Assembly (NCBI GenBank): GCA_033398695.1
Contig: CM065805.1
Span: forward strand, 77,428,262-77,492,261
Length of the DNA stretch: 64,000 nucleotides
Source: Orobanche coerulescens
Taxonomy: Eukaryota; Streptophyta; Magnoliopsida; Lamiales; Orobanchaceae
Direction of reading: 5' to 3'
Positions 23,901 through 35,790 of the stretch are shown here, piece by piece; the stretch's first letter is position 1; each line of letters starts with the position of its first letter. The position numbers and the translations under genes are program-made. Under the pieces are notes generated by a model that did not search any database, was not told the DNA's origin, and saw only the letters and a list, made by a program, of their open reading frames with translations.

Positions 23901-24150
23901 TGGTTCAGTTGTACTTTATTTTCCGCTGCTATATTGTTCCCGTTGTACGGGTGTGGTTGTATTTTGTCCCCTGCGTGGGCATTGAGTTGTATTTGAGTTG
24001 TATGTATTTGTGGAAAGACCAAATCGGTCTACTGAGTCATTTTAGCCTGAAAGGCATGGTTGAGTTGCTATATGTTGTTACCAGCCTGGTAGATCTTCGA
24101 GGAGAGGGTCTACGGCGTGTAATATCCCTGAGTGGATTGGGGGTGTTACA
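20921..24150 (+). repeat. LARD1 3' LTR
   Basis: Pairs with 15385-18625. Palindrome array at about 21497-21899, then a TATATATATG TATA-like site at about 21909. It contains the exact 18-mer GTCCAGTGGCTACTGGAC at 21706-21723. Ends GTGTTACA at 24150, followed by the CCTTC target duplication. Confidence 0.92.
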
Positions 24151-25495
24151 CCTTCGTTGTCGAGTGTAAGCAGTCTTTTGCCCATGCTTTAGTTGTATGT
24201 AACTTGTGTTTTCTTCACATATAGGACATGCGTGATGCCCCTTAACACCATACCCACTCACATTTCCATATGCTGGAAAGTCGTTAATGGTGCAAAATAA
24301 CAATGCACGCAACTTGAAACTTTGCTGACGATACCCATCAAACACGTTTATCCCTTCCTTCCATAACATTGTCAAGTCTTCAATCAAAGGACTTAGATAA
24401 ACATCTATGTCATTTCCTGGTTGTCTTGGGCCTGAAATCATCATAGATAACATAACATATTTCCGTTTCATGCACAACCAATCAGGTAGATTGTAAATCA
24501 CAAGCATAACCGGCCATGAACTATGCTTACAACTCATGTTACCAAATGGATTCATCCCATCTGTAGCAAGTCCGAGTCTAAGATTTCTTGCCTCATTCCC
24601 AAAATCTGGAAACAAGTTATCAATTTTCTTCCACTGTAAAGAATCAGCCGGATGGCGAAGCTGTCCATCACATTTTCTCCCATCCGCATGCCATATGAGG
24701 TTCTTCGCATCATCTGCATTAGCAAACAATCGCTTAAACCTTGGAATTATTGGAAGATACCATAACACCTTCGCAGGGGAACCTCGTTTTGTGCTATCAC
24801 CACTAAAATCATCAGACTTGGATTTGTACCTCGATACCCCGCATGTGGGACACTTATGCAATGTTTCAAACTCTTTTCTATATAATATGCAATCATTGGG
24901 GCATGCGTGTATTTTCTTGTACTCCATTCCCATCGGACACAATATCTTCTTTGCCTCATAATTACGATTCGGTAATGTGTTATTTTCTGGAAGCATCTCC
25001 GTCAACAGTTCAAGCAATTCGGTAAAGCTTTTATCACTCCATCCATTTCTTGCCTTCAGATTAACCAGTTTTAACACTGCTGACAACCGTGTAAAGAGTT
25101 TACATCCCGGCCACAAAGGTATCTCTGAATCACTTTTCAATGTATCATACACATGTGCTCGTTGAAAAGATTCTTGTCCAACATCACGAATCATGTCTTC
25201 AAATCCATCATATGTATCCACATCAATGTCATGAGTGTCTTTCGAGTGCTCACTTGAAAAGTCCATCAATTCACCATGCCATGTCCATATTTTATAATTC
25301 TTGTTAATTCCATCACAAAGAAGATGTTCTCGAATCTTGCCAACTTCATGTCTTCTTCCATTCACACAATTGATACAAGGACAATAATACTTTTGATCGG
25401 GTTAAGTCGATTTTTTGTGTAAATTCTAGAAATTGTTCAACTCCATTCTCATATTCAACACTTATTCGACTAGCTTTCATCCAAACTCGATCCAT
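24151..25495 (-). pseudogene. CACTA TNP2 transposase, N-terminal half (transposase-associated domain, transposase_21)
   Basis: The start at 25493-25495 (MDRVWMKASRISVEYENGV) is the usual opening of the transposase-associated domain. A frameshift near 25380 lies inside that domain. From 25365 the frame is open: IREHLLCDGINKNYKIWTWH, a zinc-type pair CPTCGVSRYK, WHADGRKCDGQLRHPADS, then the transposase_21 core with LGLATDGMNPFGNMS and NLPDWLCMK, and HHACPICEENTSY. It stops at the LARD1 junction (24151). The GAAGG duplication allows the frame to resume at 15384, so LARD1 insertion rather than deletion broke this gene. Confidence 0.88.
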
Positions 25496-26849
25496 TTTAA
25501 GATCATAGATCAATTTGGACAAACAAAATAGTTTCAAAACCAAATGACGAGAAGATATTCAAAACGAAAGTAACATCTAACAAGAATGTAACTAGTAAGA
25601 TTCCGCAAGAATGTAACTATTATGGTATTATGTTTGTATTGACACTGGGTTGCACAACAATGATATGTTATGTATGCATTTTATAAAATGTTATATCGCC
25701 CGTACATGTTTGTATAAAGATTTAGTTGGTAAAATATAGTTTTGTCGATGTTGACTATCAATAGTCGTAATATACACTTTTAGCGACTAAACAAGTATAA
25801 AACATTTTGAAAAGTATCCGACTTGACTAATATGTATATATAAAACATTACAACTTTTATTTCGTCCGTTTCAGTTAATTCCGATGTTAAGGCGTCCAAA
25901 AATGACTTTGAAGTTAATTTTCAGCATAAACTAAAAGCTATCAATAGTGTAAAAATATATATTTTCAGCATATCTTTTGATAGACCATAACTTCTTCGTT
26001 TTTAAGAGTTACGATGTGCGCGAGCACTACTTTTAAAGGTGAAAACATGATTTACACTTTTATAAGTTTTCCCCTTCTCGGACTAGAAACGGGTTAAAAA
26101 ACAGTCTGAAATGGGTTGGTGACGCCGGTTAAGTCAGGGGAGCGAAGATCCTTTCTATCTAGTTGAACCAGTACGAACTTACCCGTATCCTACTTTCAAT
26201 TTCAAAAAGAGCTTTGGGCGATCAGGGATAAAGAAAAAGGGTTCAGGCCATCCAGGTACTATCAAACTAGCAATAGAAGGCATAAGAATGCTCTTAGGAA
26301 AGCAGGCTAATTCGCAAGAGATCTTGAAGTGACTCCCCGATACGAATTTTTAAGTGTTCAAATAAAACCATTCGCCAAGCTTCAAATTCATGCACACAAA
26401 AACAAAGAAGGAAAACCAGACCATAGAATCAAAAGTGCAACGAAAAGTACAAAGGATTGAGTTACCTCTGAAGAATATGACTGCCGAAGATATCTGCTGT
26501 TCGCTTGTTGGGGAACTGGCGGCTCTCTTTCTAGTGTGGTTAATCGGAGACGACGACCAAAAAAACCCTAGGTCTTTACACTAAAACGGCGTAATACTCA
26601 ATCATGTTCTCACCGCGTTTATCCCTAAATTTGGCTGCCGGGAGGTTTCACCTTTGAGGGATTGATGAAACGGGGATGATGGATGATGTAGAGCGATTGA
26701 GATTAGGGATGATGAAGGAACACTGATTATCGTTTTCTTGGACAAGTTTGGAGAAGAAAGATGGAAGGGGAAGAAGACTGTTCGTTGAGTGTTGAAGACA
26801 AATGAAAGGAGAAGACTGCCTGCGTAGGGTTGAAAAAAAATATAAACGT
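25496..26849. other. CACTA right-hand flank of TNP2 (promoter side)
   Basis: No gene is seen. It should hold the TNP2 promoter and 5' exons or UTR. A block of different character at about 26105-26340 (less AT-rich, GGGGAGCGAAGATCCTTTC, GACTCCCCGATACG) has no match elsewhere in the window. Confidence 0.45.
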
Positions 26850-27150
26850 TTCACATCGGTTACACATTAAATCCGATGTTAAACTACTGCTATTCACATC
26901 GGTTTCTAAAAAAACTGATGTTAAACTACTGATATTCACATCGGTTTCTAAAAAACTTATGTTAAACTACTGATATTCACATCGGTTTTTACAAAACTGA
27001 TGTTAAACAAGTGAAATTCACATCGGTTCTTCTAAGAACCGATGTTAACGTTTAAAAAAATTACAATTACACCACCGTCTTTTTTTTTACATCGTTTTTC
27101 TTAAAAACCGATGTAAATTGGGTGATGTTGAATCCTATTTTCCTAGTAGT
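26850..27150. repeat. CACTA right subterminal and terminal repeats
   Basis: Five or six units of TTCACATCGGTTTC ... GATGTTAAACTACTGA, each an imperfect inverted pair, run to the terminus TCCTAGTAGT at 27141-27150. The array is shorter and more decayed than the left one: several right arms read ACTGATGT or ACTTATGT in place of ACCGATGT. Confidence 0.88.
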
Positions 27151-27665
27151 AACTGAATTTGCTATGCTTCCGAGTTATCGGGGTAGTCGTTCGAGGAGGA
27201 TGGATAAATTATCGGGAGCGCATTGGATGGCTTCGGTTGGAGCAAATTTTATCCCTAGAAACCTGATAGGTTGTCGGATAAGATTCAATTGTGAAACTGA
27301 TTTGCATCGATCGTATAAAATTAACTTGTTCACAAACTATAGAAACCATATAGGTTGATGGGAGTGAACAAGGGGAAAAAGAAGATCGAATCATCCATTA
27401 TATGGGTTGGTGTTGGACACCACTTTATGAAAATTAATAGACTAGAAACCTGTTCGGTTGCCCTCTATTAAAATTTATAAAGAACTCGATCACCACTATG
27501 AAGTAGAGCGAACGATACTTCCGGATTTCACATGGGAGCGTGTTATTCCGATAAAAATAGTGGGAGTTGGGTTAAGAATAGAAAAGACCTTAATTCTATA
27601 CTCGGATCATAATTAAATGAGTCACTAATTAATCGGTCGTACTTAATGCAGACATAACTCCCAAT
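27151..27665 (+). other. Untranslated leader of copia C, right part
   Basis: The leader resumes after the CACTA element and leads to the gag ATG at 27666. No gene is recognised. Confidence 0.6.
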
Positions 27666-28583
27666 ATGACAATGAACCCACTCGTAATTCTACTCGAAAA
27701 GAATACCTTAATCGGACCTAACTTTGTGGATTGGCTCCGTAATCTCATGATAGTCCTCAGTATAGAGGCATTGGGATATGTCTTAGAGACGGACATTTCG
27801 GCGCCTCCGATGCGGACAAGATCCAATCAGGAAGAGATTGAAAACCACAAAAAGTGGGTTAAGGATGATATAAAAGTCCGTGCTTATATGATGGCTTCCA
27901 TGTCTAATGAGCTTCTGAGAGCTCATTAAAAAATGACTTCTGCTAGGCAGATTTTATCTCACTTAATCGAGCTTTATGGTGAGCATTGTCGAGCTGATAG
28001 ATATGAGATATCCAAGCAACTGTTCGGTGCAATGATGAAGGAAGGTAAGAAGGTTGGGGACCTTGTGATCAAAATGATATCTATGATCGAGAGATTTGAG
28101 GCTCTTAATTTTAAGATGGATACTTCTCTGCAGATCGACCTTATCCTACAGTCTCTCCCTGATTCCTTCTCACAGTTTGTAATGAATTTCAACTGCAATG
28201 AGATTGCGTGTAACTTAGCAGGGTTGATGAACAAACTCGTGACCGCTCAGTCTCAGATGAAGACTCCGCGGATGAAGGAGTCTGCCCTTGTGATTTCTTC
28301 TGGACCTCGGAGGTCTAAGAATAAGAAGAAAAAGACCAAGAAGCAATTGGGACCACAAGTCAAGGACCTTAAGGGTAAGGGCAAGTCCCTGATGGTTCTG
28401 AAGAGCAAGAAGAAAAAGGACGCTGTTCTCAAATGCGGTGAGCTAGGCCACTGGGCTAGAGACTGTCCCATTCTTCATGGAACTTCAGGTACAGAACTTT
28501 TAGTTTTGGAAACAAATTGTTCTGCTACTGTATTTTCTACTTCTTGGATACTGGATTATGGTGCTAGTTCTCATATTTGTACC
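27666..28583 (+). pseudogene. Copia C gag and start of protease
   Basis: ATG 27666 opens MTMNPLVILLEKNTLIGPNF, then the DWLRNL capsid-type segment. An in-frame TAA at 27927-27929 follows, then KMTSARQILSHLIELYG and a GAG helical region to about 28250. A Lys-rich stretch precedes a zinc knuckle in which the first Cys is lost (VLKCGELGHWARDC). The protease motif reads LDYGASSHIC, where family members have DSG, so the catalytic loop is mutated. LARD2 cuts the frame at 28583. Gag forms the particle and the aspartic protease matures the polyprotein; this copy can do neither. Confidence 0.85.
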
Positions 28584-28983
28584 TTTAATATCCTGAATTT
28601 TAGAATAATATTTTATCGTGACCTTGTTGGAATACTGGTAATATGAATATTTAATTTTGGTCCTGGAAGTAATATTGAGTAAATAAGAGTAATATATCGG
28701 GTAGTATTTTCTAATATCGTCGAATAATTATTGGTAAGAATGTGACGGTGGCCAACGTTGTATTCTTCGATAAATTATTCAACGAGAATTAGAGAAATTA
28801 TCCGGACTCTGGAAATATTAGACTAAAATATTGGTGAGTTATTAGTTTTATCGGACGCAGTATGAATTAATCGATTAGTCGAGTTAGAAGACTGAATAAT
28901 GAATCTCAAATTGATCCGTTTTTACTCGGTTAATTTATAGTCGAACCTTGTTGGGTCGAAGAAACCCAACTATCCATTTTATA

Positions 28984-29054
<71 letters not shown>

Positions 29055-29777
29055 GAGAAAGGGAGAATTTCCTCACGTCTTTCCTCACTCTCCCTCACCT
29101 TTCACTTTTCTTTCTCCCCACATACTACACCCTCACGGGATGGACATCCATAGACCACCCCTGCCCTTTCCTCCTTCTTGGCGATCGGACCGGCGATTTG
29201 AGAGATGGTCGAGATGACGGACATGGTCCGTCGAGATCACGGTTTGAACTTGGTCGGAGGATCGGGGTTCGATAGAGGTGAGTCGAGGAAGTTAACGCGA
29301 TGGGATGACGTCTCCGGCGATAACTGAAGCTCGACGGTAGCATGGTGGCTCGTGTGCGGGCGGCGGCTGGTCGGAACTTTCGGACGGGATGATGTTGTAA
29401 AAATCGATCAGTGTTCGGGTCTTTTCCGGCGAGCTGGAGCTCGAGGAGCCGACGGCTATGGAGTTCCGATCAGTGGCTCACTGGAGAAGAGAACCGCAGC
29501 GTATGGTTCCAGATCCGGCCGGTTGTTGGAAGGTTAACGATGGTGGCCTGTGACGAGAGAGAATGATCTGGTTTTCAGGCGGATGGAGTGCGGCGGTGGA
29601 CCTGTCGGACATGTTTTCCGGTGGCAAGGTGAATTTACGGGTCTGGTCTCAAGTTTCTAACGGTCAGGCTTGATGTATGACGAGGTCCGGCGAGTTTGAT
29701 TGTCGGCGATCTAGATTCCGGCCAGGAGACGGTGGATTCCGGCGGGTGCTCGGTGTGTCTGTATGGTGTGCTGGGTG

Positions 29778-29805
29778 TATATATATATATATAGGTGTGT
29801 GCAGA

Positions 29806-29840
<35 letters not shown>

Positions 29841-29983
29841 AAGATGTGTGTGTGAGTTGTGCCTTGTGTGTGTGTCCAGTCGGGTGTGTGTGTATAATGG
29901 TGGTTATGTGTGTATGTGTGTATGTGTGTTAATATATATATATATATATTATATGTGTGCAGGTGGGTGGGTGCAGAGTGTGT

Positions 29984-30029
<46 letters not shown>

Positions 30030-30063
30030 GTGTTGCAGGTTTGTGTGTGTTGAGTGTGGTGTG

Positions 30064-30103
<40 letters not shown>

Positions 30104-30160
30104 ATAGGCGTGTGTGTGTGTGTGAGTTTCAGTATGTGTGTATGTATATATATATAGTCA
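29778..30160. repeat. TA/TG microsatellite cluster in LARD2 5' LTR
   Basis: Alternating TA and TG runs separated by short unique pieces. The longer 3' LTR counterpart at about 35546-35880 differs in run lengths. Open frames here encode only YIYI and CVCV repeats and are not genes. Confidence 0.95.
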
Positions 30161-30969
30161 TGGTTGCGTGTACGTGTTCGTGTTGAGATTATGGACGGGG
30201 AGAACATTAGGCATAGACGAAGGTTTGATAATTTGGTCTTCGAGCGGTTGAGTGTATTTGGACCTATAGAATGAGCCGGAGTTCGGAGTGGAATTTGTGT
30301 TCGGAGCAATAATCGAGTTGTGGATTCGGGATAATTATCGTTGGTCGTTTGATCCGATCAATTAATTAAGGGGCACAATTGAGGTAATATATTAGCCGAC
30401 TAATTACCTCGAGATTATAAAATATTAAATTGGACTCTTATATTAAGTTGTCTTTTATTTATATTTAAGGTTTGGATTCCAATGGATCGATCGGGTGAGC
30501 CGTATTCGTCGGGACTTTCGGCATCAATTATCGAGGCAAGTTATTACTTGCACAGTTTATAATATTTAATGAATGGTTTCAGTTTCATTCGTTTATAATT
30601 CGTATAGCAATGATTATAATTGTGAACACTGGAGATGTGGGATTGTACGTTGTTTTTTCCGATTTTTGGGAATGAAATCATAATGTATATGATTTACTTT
30701 TGTTATTGGTATACTTGGGTATCGAGGATACATTATGATAAAGGCGGGGATATGAGTTCTCTATAGTCCGTGATATTTTGGATCGTCGAATATGGAGGAT
30801 AATCGTCAGTGATGGTTTTTGACATCGAGATTGCTCTCGAAGGACTCGGGACAAATACTCTAATCATTTTTGTCATTTTGTGTCGATCATATTGTCATGC
30901 ATTTGTGCATTGTTGTTGTCGTGCATTGGGTACTGTTGTATTGTGCAGTTGTGCATTGTTGTCGTATGT

Positions 30970-31265
30970 CCACCACGGGTTGGTCTGACGGGATCATCGT
31001 GGGATCTATGCTAGCGTGCGCTGGATCATTGGATGGGTTTATCCACATCGTGTTGGACCGACGGGATCATCGGGGGATCTATGCAGTGAACGCTGGATCA
31101 TCGGATTACCCATGTGTTGTTGTGCATTTGTATATTATGGATTTGCCATAAGTATACGTTGTTATTGTTGTGAGCATATTGACGTTGTCATGTGCATATG
31201 TATATTATGGATTTGCCATAAGTATACGTTGTTGTTATTATTGTGAGCATATTGACGTTGTCATA
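30970..31265 (+). repeat. Two tandem duplications in LARD2 LTR
   Basis: First, two units of about 72 bp with CACGGGTTGGTCTGACGGGATC / CATCGTGTTGGACCGACGGG (30970-31104), related to the LARD1 module. Second, a unit of about 73 bp starting TGTGCAT and containing TATTATGGATTTGCCATAAG, present twice (31118-31265). Both are repeated in the 3' LTR (36,700-36,995). Confidence 0.8.
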
Positions 31266-32239
31266 TGAGTATGCATTTGTAGGTCTTGTGTTAGGACCAT
31301 GTCCGTATGTTGAGTTGATCTGATCTCGGATTAGACCGACATGATTGTCGTGGTATTGTGCATCTCGAGGTATGTTCCGTATTTCCTTTGGTATTCGTCT
31401 TTTGATGGACAATCGATTATCGTATTGGGGATTCATTGATGTTACTCGATGGACTGAATTGGCCAGAGTTGGTATAACTTCCGTATTGCGAGTTATGATG
31501 ATGTTTTGAGAATTTCGGGTAGTGTTTGAGGTACCGTATGGATATTATGTTTGGGTTTATTGATTAATCGAAATTACGAGATGTACATGATGATAATGGT
31601 TATTCTGATGAGAATTATTCAAGTAAGTAAAGTTACAACAGTAAGATTACATTGGTAGTATTCTTAGTATATTTCATTGGTACGTAATTGTTAATGTGAT
31701 GTAATGGTTATCATTGTTGGATATTATGGCTGACCCCGTCGTGGGATTTATTTTTAGGATATTGAACTTCGAGCTTGTAGCGGTCGTGAAGAGATGAGCT
31801 TCCCGGAGGATACTGGCTAGGACATGTATTCGTGCATTGAGTTTCCTGATCAGTTATTGTATTCCGCTGCTAGAGTATTTGTTAATCATTTGTCTTTTCC
31901 GCTGCGTGAGTATTTTTATTGCCCTTTTGGTATCTAGTAACTTAGGTTACTTTGGCAATCGTTTTCTAAATTATTTTGTCGGTACGTGTAAGCGATAGCT
32001 TAACGTATGTTTTCAAACTGTGGAGTCTTGGCATTTCGGGCCTTGTGATTTCAAATGAGATTTTACGATGGTTTGGATAAATGGATTTTATAAGTCTTTG
32101 GGAAATTTTAAAAGGATAGTACCGTCGTTAGCCTCTGGGCATTTTTTTAAATGTTTGCGAAAATTTCCTTCAGCCTTGTGGGTTCCATCTCGGGGCCCAC
32201 GGCGCTGTAATATTCCCGGATGGCTCTGGGGGTGTTACA

Positions 32240-34376
32240 GAATATGGTATCGGAGCTTAGGTTGAGAAAACCTAGGCAGTCGGGTCGAGTTGAGTCGTGC
32301 TTTTGTTGCGTCATTCGAGTTGTCGATTCACGAATTCTAGAGCCCTGGGTTTTGTTGTTCACTCGGGCTTGTGCGTTATGTCATTTACTAGTGTGGTACT
32401 GGGGTTATTGTAAACTTTTTCAAATTGTATTAATGTGTTTCTTCGGATAGAGACATGTGTTCTCGAGTCGAACTGAGTTTGCAAAATGCGTGTTTTGAAA
32501 ATATCTGTGTCGAGTATTTTCTAGAGTTGAGACATGTGCCAGTATCACGGGGAATCGTCAGCTTCACGATCTGTAAGTATTTGAATTTTTAAATTGCATC
32601 GAGGTTATTTGCAGTTATAATAGTTGATATGTTTTGAGATTTAGAAAGATATTATGCGTCACGATATGAGGTGACAGAGTTGAGAGACGATTGATGATTT
32701 TGAGGAATTATGATTTTGGTAATCAGTATGTCGGTTAAATTTTGGAACGGAGTTATATATTCGGGAAAGAACTGTGGATTGTGGAGAAGAGCATGTAGTC
32801 ATGTTAGTTTATTTTGAGATATACAAATTGTTTTTGAGCATTTGAAAATGATACTTTTCAAAATGAATGTTTTACGGATGTTTTACGGAAAATGATTTTT
32901 GGGCCGAGACCCAATAGATTTTGAAATAGTTTTATAACTCAGGACTTGGGGTCCAAGAAGGGTTTTCTACCTTTTAAACTTCTTGTAATGCGGAATGAGA
33001 TACGGGCTAAGACCCTAATATTTCAAAAGGATTTTCTGTTTTCTAAAACTCCCGAGATTTGTAAAATGCTTTACAAATCGTTTATCTATTTTCCTACTGC
33101 TTTTCGCGGTTTTGGTTTATTTGTTCAAATGAAGCTTCTCGGGAAGTATTTCGCTGTGTTGATTTATTTCAATGTTTGTCATAGCACATTTGAGGTGATC
33201 CAGGATGGGTTATTGGTTGACGTTGCGAGTCATATGTGGAAAAGGAGTTTTTGGTCGGAGTCTATACATTGGGATTTTGGAACTCTATCGTGTGGTTTTC
33301 CCGATGGAATATTAGTGGATATTGGTGACAAGCCGAATTGGTATACATGAGTATGGATGTGGCCAATCATTTGCATAGTTTTCATTTTAAAACGTCGAAA
33401 TCGTGTGGATTCGAAGGAAACTGTTATCGAATACTTGATATTGCGAGCCAGAATAACTTTTCGAAAATTGATTTTGTGGTCTTACCAAAATTTATGTTTT
33501 GAGCTATGAAATTTTTGAAAGAACTTTCAAAAATTTGTCTTCGTGACAAGACTATATGATTTCAAACTGGTTTTGAAAATATGACTGATATACATACGCA
33601 TTTAGAGCATAATGCATATCATGGTGAAGTTATGAGTGTGACTCACGAACTGGATAATACATCAGTATGGTACGATGAAAAAGAGATTTGAACTTTAGTA
33701 TGGTAGTTTGGTTATCTAGGGATGATCGGTGGATTGATCGGATAAGAGAAATATGTTGCGTGTTGTAGATTCATGCACAAAATGTGATTTGTGTAACATC
33801 TTAAGAATTTTGTTCTTTCGTATATCGGTTTCGGTGGTTCTGTGTTGATCGTGTTGGAGATTACCATGTAAGGGTATTCTAGGTTATTGTTGCTCCTTCG
33901 TTGGTAATATTGGAATTTATCATGTCGATGATATTCTCGGTTAATTTATTGGTTGATCATTGTTAGTGATCGTATGAGCATTCGGATTTTGTGTCGATGT
34001 TTCGGGATTTGTGTCATTGTGTTGGGCAGTTGTTTCTCAGATGTATCGTGCATTATTGATTTTTTAGCAGATTAGGACTTGATTGTGTAATCAGGCAGAC
34101 ATGATTTGCCACGGATATATTACTTCATCCGAAAATGATATATTTTGTTGAGACTCATGGAATTGTGATTGTAAGAGTATTGAGGCTTTGACGTGGAGTC
34201 AATTGCGAGTATCACGAGAGATCATCAACTTCACAGACCAGTAAGTATATTGTTTTAGTGGTTCAATTGTGACGATGATTGCTTACCGTTGATGATTTTT
34301 GATTTTCTGGTTTGGACACTTGTTTGTGATAAAATGGCAAGTTTCGAGGACGAAACTTATTTTAAGGAGGGTAGTA
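32240..34376 (+). other. LARD2 core: PBS, leader hairpin, non-coding body, PPT
   Basis: PBS TGGTATCGGAGC (32245-32256), identical to LARD1 including the same mismatch. A TAGGTT/AACCTA hairpin lies at 32258-32274. The body has no recognisable gene; the longest open stretch (32946-33350) has no motif I know. It ends with AAGTTTCGAGGACGAAACTT (34338-34357) and AAGGAGGG before the 3' LTR. Confidence 0.85.
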
Positions 34377-35546
34377 TGTAATATCCTGAATTTTAGAATA
34401 ATATTTTATCGTGACCTTGTTGGAATACTGGTAATATGAATATTTAATTTTGGTCCTGGAAGTAATATTGAGTAAATAAGAGTAATATATCGGGTAGTAT
34501 TTTCTAATATCGTCGAATAATTATTGGTAAGAATGTGACGGTGGCCAACGTTGAATTCTTCGATAAATTATTCGACGAGAATTAGAGAAATTATCCGGAC
34601 TCTGGAAATATTAGACTAAAATATTGGTGAGTTATTAGTTTTATCGGACGCAGTATGAATTAATCGATTAGTCGAGTTAGAAGACTGAATAATGAATCTC
34701 AAATTGATCCGTTTTTACTCGGTTAATTTATAGTCGAACCTTGTTGGGTCGAAGAAACCCAACTATCCATTTTATATAATATATTATATATATATATATG
34801 TGTGTGTGTGTGTATATATGAGAAAGGGAGAATTTCCTCACGTCTTTCCTCACTCTCCCTCACCTTTCACTTTTCTCTCTCCCCACATACTACACCCTCA
34901 CGGGATGGACATCCATAGACCACCCCTGCCCTTTCCTCCTTCTTGGCGATCGGACCGACGATTTGAGAGATGGTGGAGATGACGGACATGGTCCGTCGAG
35001 ATCACGGTTTGAACTTGGTCGGAGGATCGGGGTTCGATAGAGGTGAGTCGAGGAAGTTAACGCGATGGGATGACGTCTCCGGCGATAACTGAAGCTCGAC
35101 GGCGGCATGGTGGCTCGTGTTTGGAGCAGCGGCACAGTCGGAACTTTCGGACAGATGATGTTGTAAAAATCCAGTCGAGCTGTTCGGGTCTTTTCCGGCG
35201 AGCTGGAGCTCGAGGAACCGACGGCTATGGAGTTCCGATCAGTGGCTCACTGGAGAAGAGAACCGCAGCGTATGGTTCCAGATCCGGCCGGTTGTTGGAA
35301 GGTTAACGATGGTGGCCTGTGACGAGAGAGAATGATCTGGTTTTCAGGCGGATGGAGTGCGGCGGTGGACCTGTCGGACATGTTTTCCGGCGGCAAGGTG
35401 AATTTACGGGTCTGGTCTCAAGTTTCTGACGGTCAGGCTTGATGTATGACGAGGTCCGGCGAGTTTGATTGTCGGCGATCTAGATTCCGGCCAGGAGACG
35501 GTGGATTCCGGCGGGTGCTCGGTGTGTCTGTATGGTGTGCTGGGTG

Positions 35547-35577
<31 letters not shown>

Positions 35578-35724
35578 AAGATGTGTGTGTGTGAGTTGTG
35601 CCTTGTGTGTGTGTCCAGTCGGGTGTGTGTGTATAATGGTGGTTATGTGTGTATGTGTGTATGTGTGTTAATATATATATATATATATATTATATGTGTG
35701 CAGGTGGGTGGGTGCAGAGTGTGT

Positions 35725-35790
<66 letters not shown>

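Larger units (their letters stand above)
15385..24150 (+). mobile_element. LARD1: non-autonomous LTR retrotransposon inserted in TNP2
   Basis: Two LTRs of 3241 and 3230 bp (15385-18625, 20921-24150) surround a 2295-bp core without recognisable genes. Both LTRs start TGTAATATCC and end GTGTTACA. The target duplication CCTTC is at 15380-15384 and 24151-24155. The PBS (18630) and PPT (about 20906-20918) set the + orientation. Large LTRs, a core without genes and complete ends define a large retrotransposon derivative. LTR ends, the pre-PPT motif and shared U3 motifs point to chromovirus machinery of Tekay/Del type. The LTRs are near-identical by eye, so insertion is recent compared with A, C and the CACTA element. 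Confidence 0.92.
5373..27150 (-). mobile_element. CACTA (En/Spm) DNA transposon carrying TNP2 and a second gene, interrupted by LARD1
   Basis: Left end CACTACTATGAAAACAGGAT at 5373. The right end, read on the - strand from 27150, is ACTACTAGGAAAATAGGAT. Both ends are followed by arrays of ACATCGGTT and its complement, the subterminal repeats typical of CACTA elements. If the TIR starts at ACTACTA, the flanks share AAC (5371-5373 and 27151-27153) as a 3-bp duplication. If it starts at CACTA, the right terminal base is mutated and no duplication is visible. Genes on the - strand are TNP2 (25495 to 13549, split) and a DUF8039/Ulp1-like gene (10899 to 6093). Without LARD1 it is about 13 kb. Confidence 0.85.
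28584..32239 (+). repeat. LARD2 5' LTR
   Basis: Pairs with 34377-37968. It contains TA/TG microsatellites (28985-29055 and 29778-30160), a GC-rich stretch with many TCCGGCG words (29150-29760), a duplicated GACGGGATCATCG module (30970-31104) and a tandem duplication of about 73 bp (31118-31265). Most length difference between the LTRs is in the microsatellites. Confidence 0.92.

Noticed and set aside
24536..24961. 141-codon open frame on the + strand
   Set aside because: Antisense of the TNP2 transposase_21 region.
26390..26584. Small + strand open frame near the CACTA right end
   Set aside because: No recognisable motif, lies in the TNP2 5' flank, and is opposite in direction to CACTA genes.
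29677..30186. Open frame of about 169 codons over the LARD2 LTR
   Set aside because: It encodes YIYI/CVCV repeats from TA/TG microsatellites and differs between the LTR pair in run length.
32946..33350. 134-codon open frame in the LARD2 core
   Set aside because: No family motif, no ATG context or neighbours supporting it, and composition like the rest of the core.
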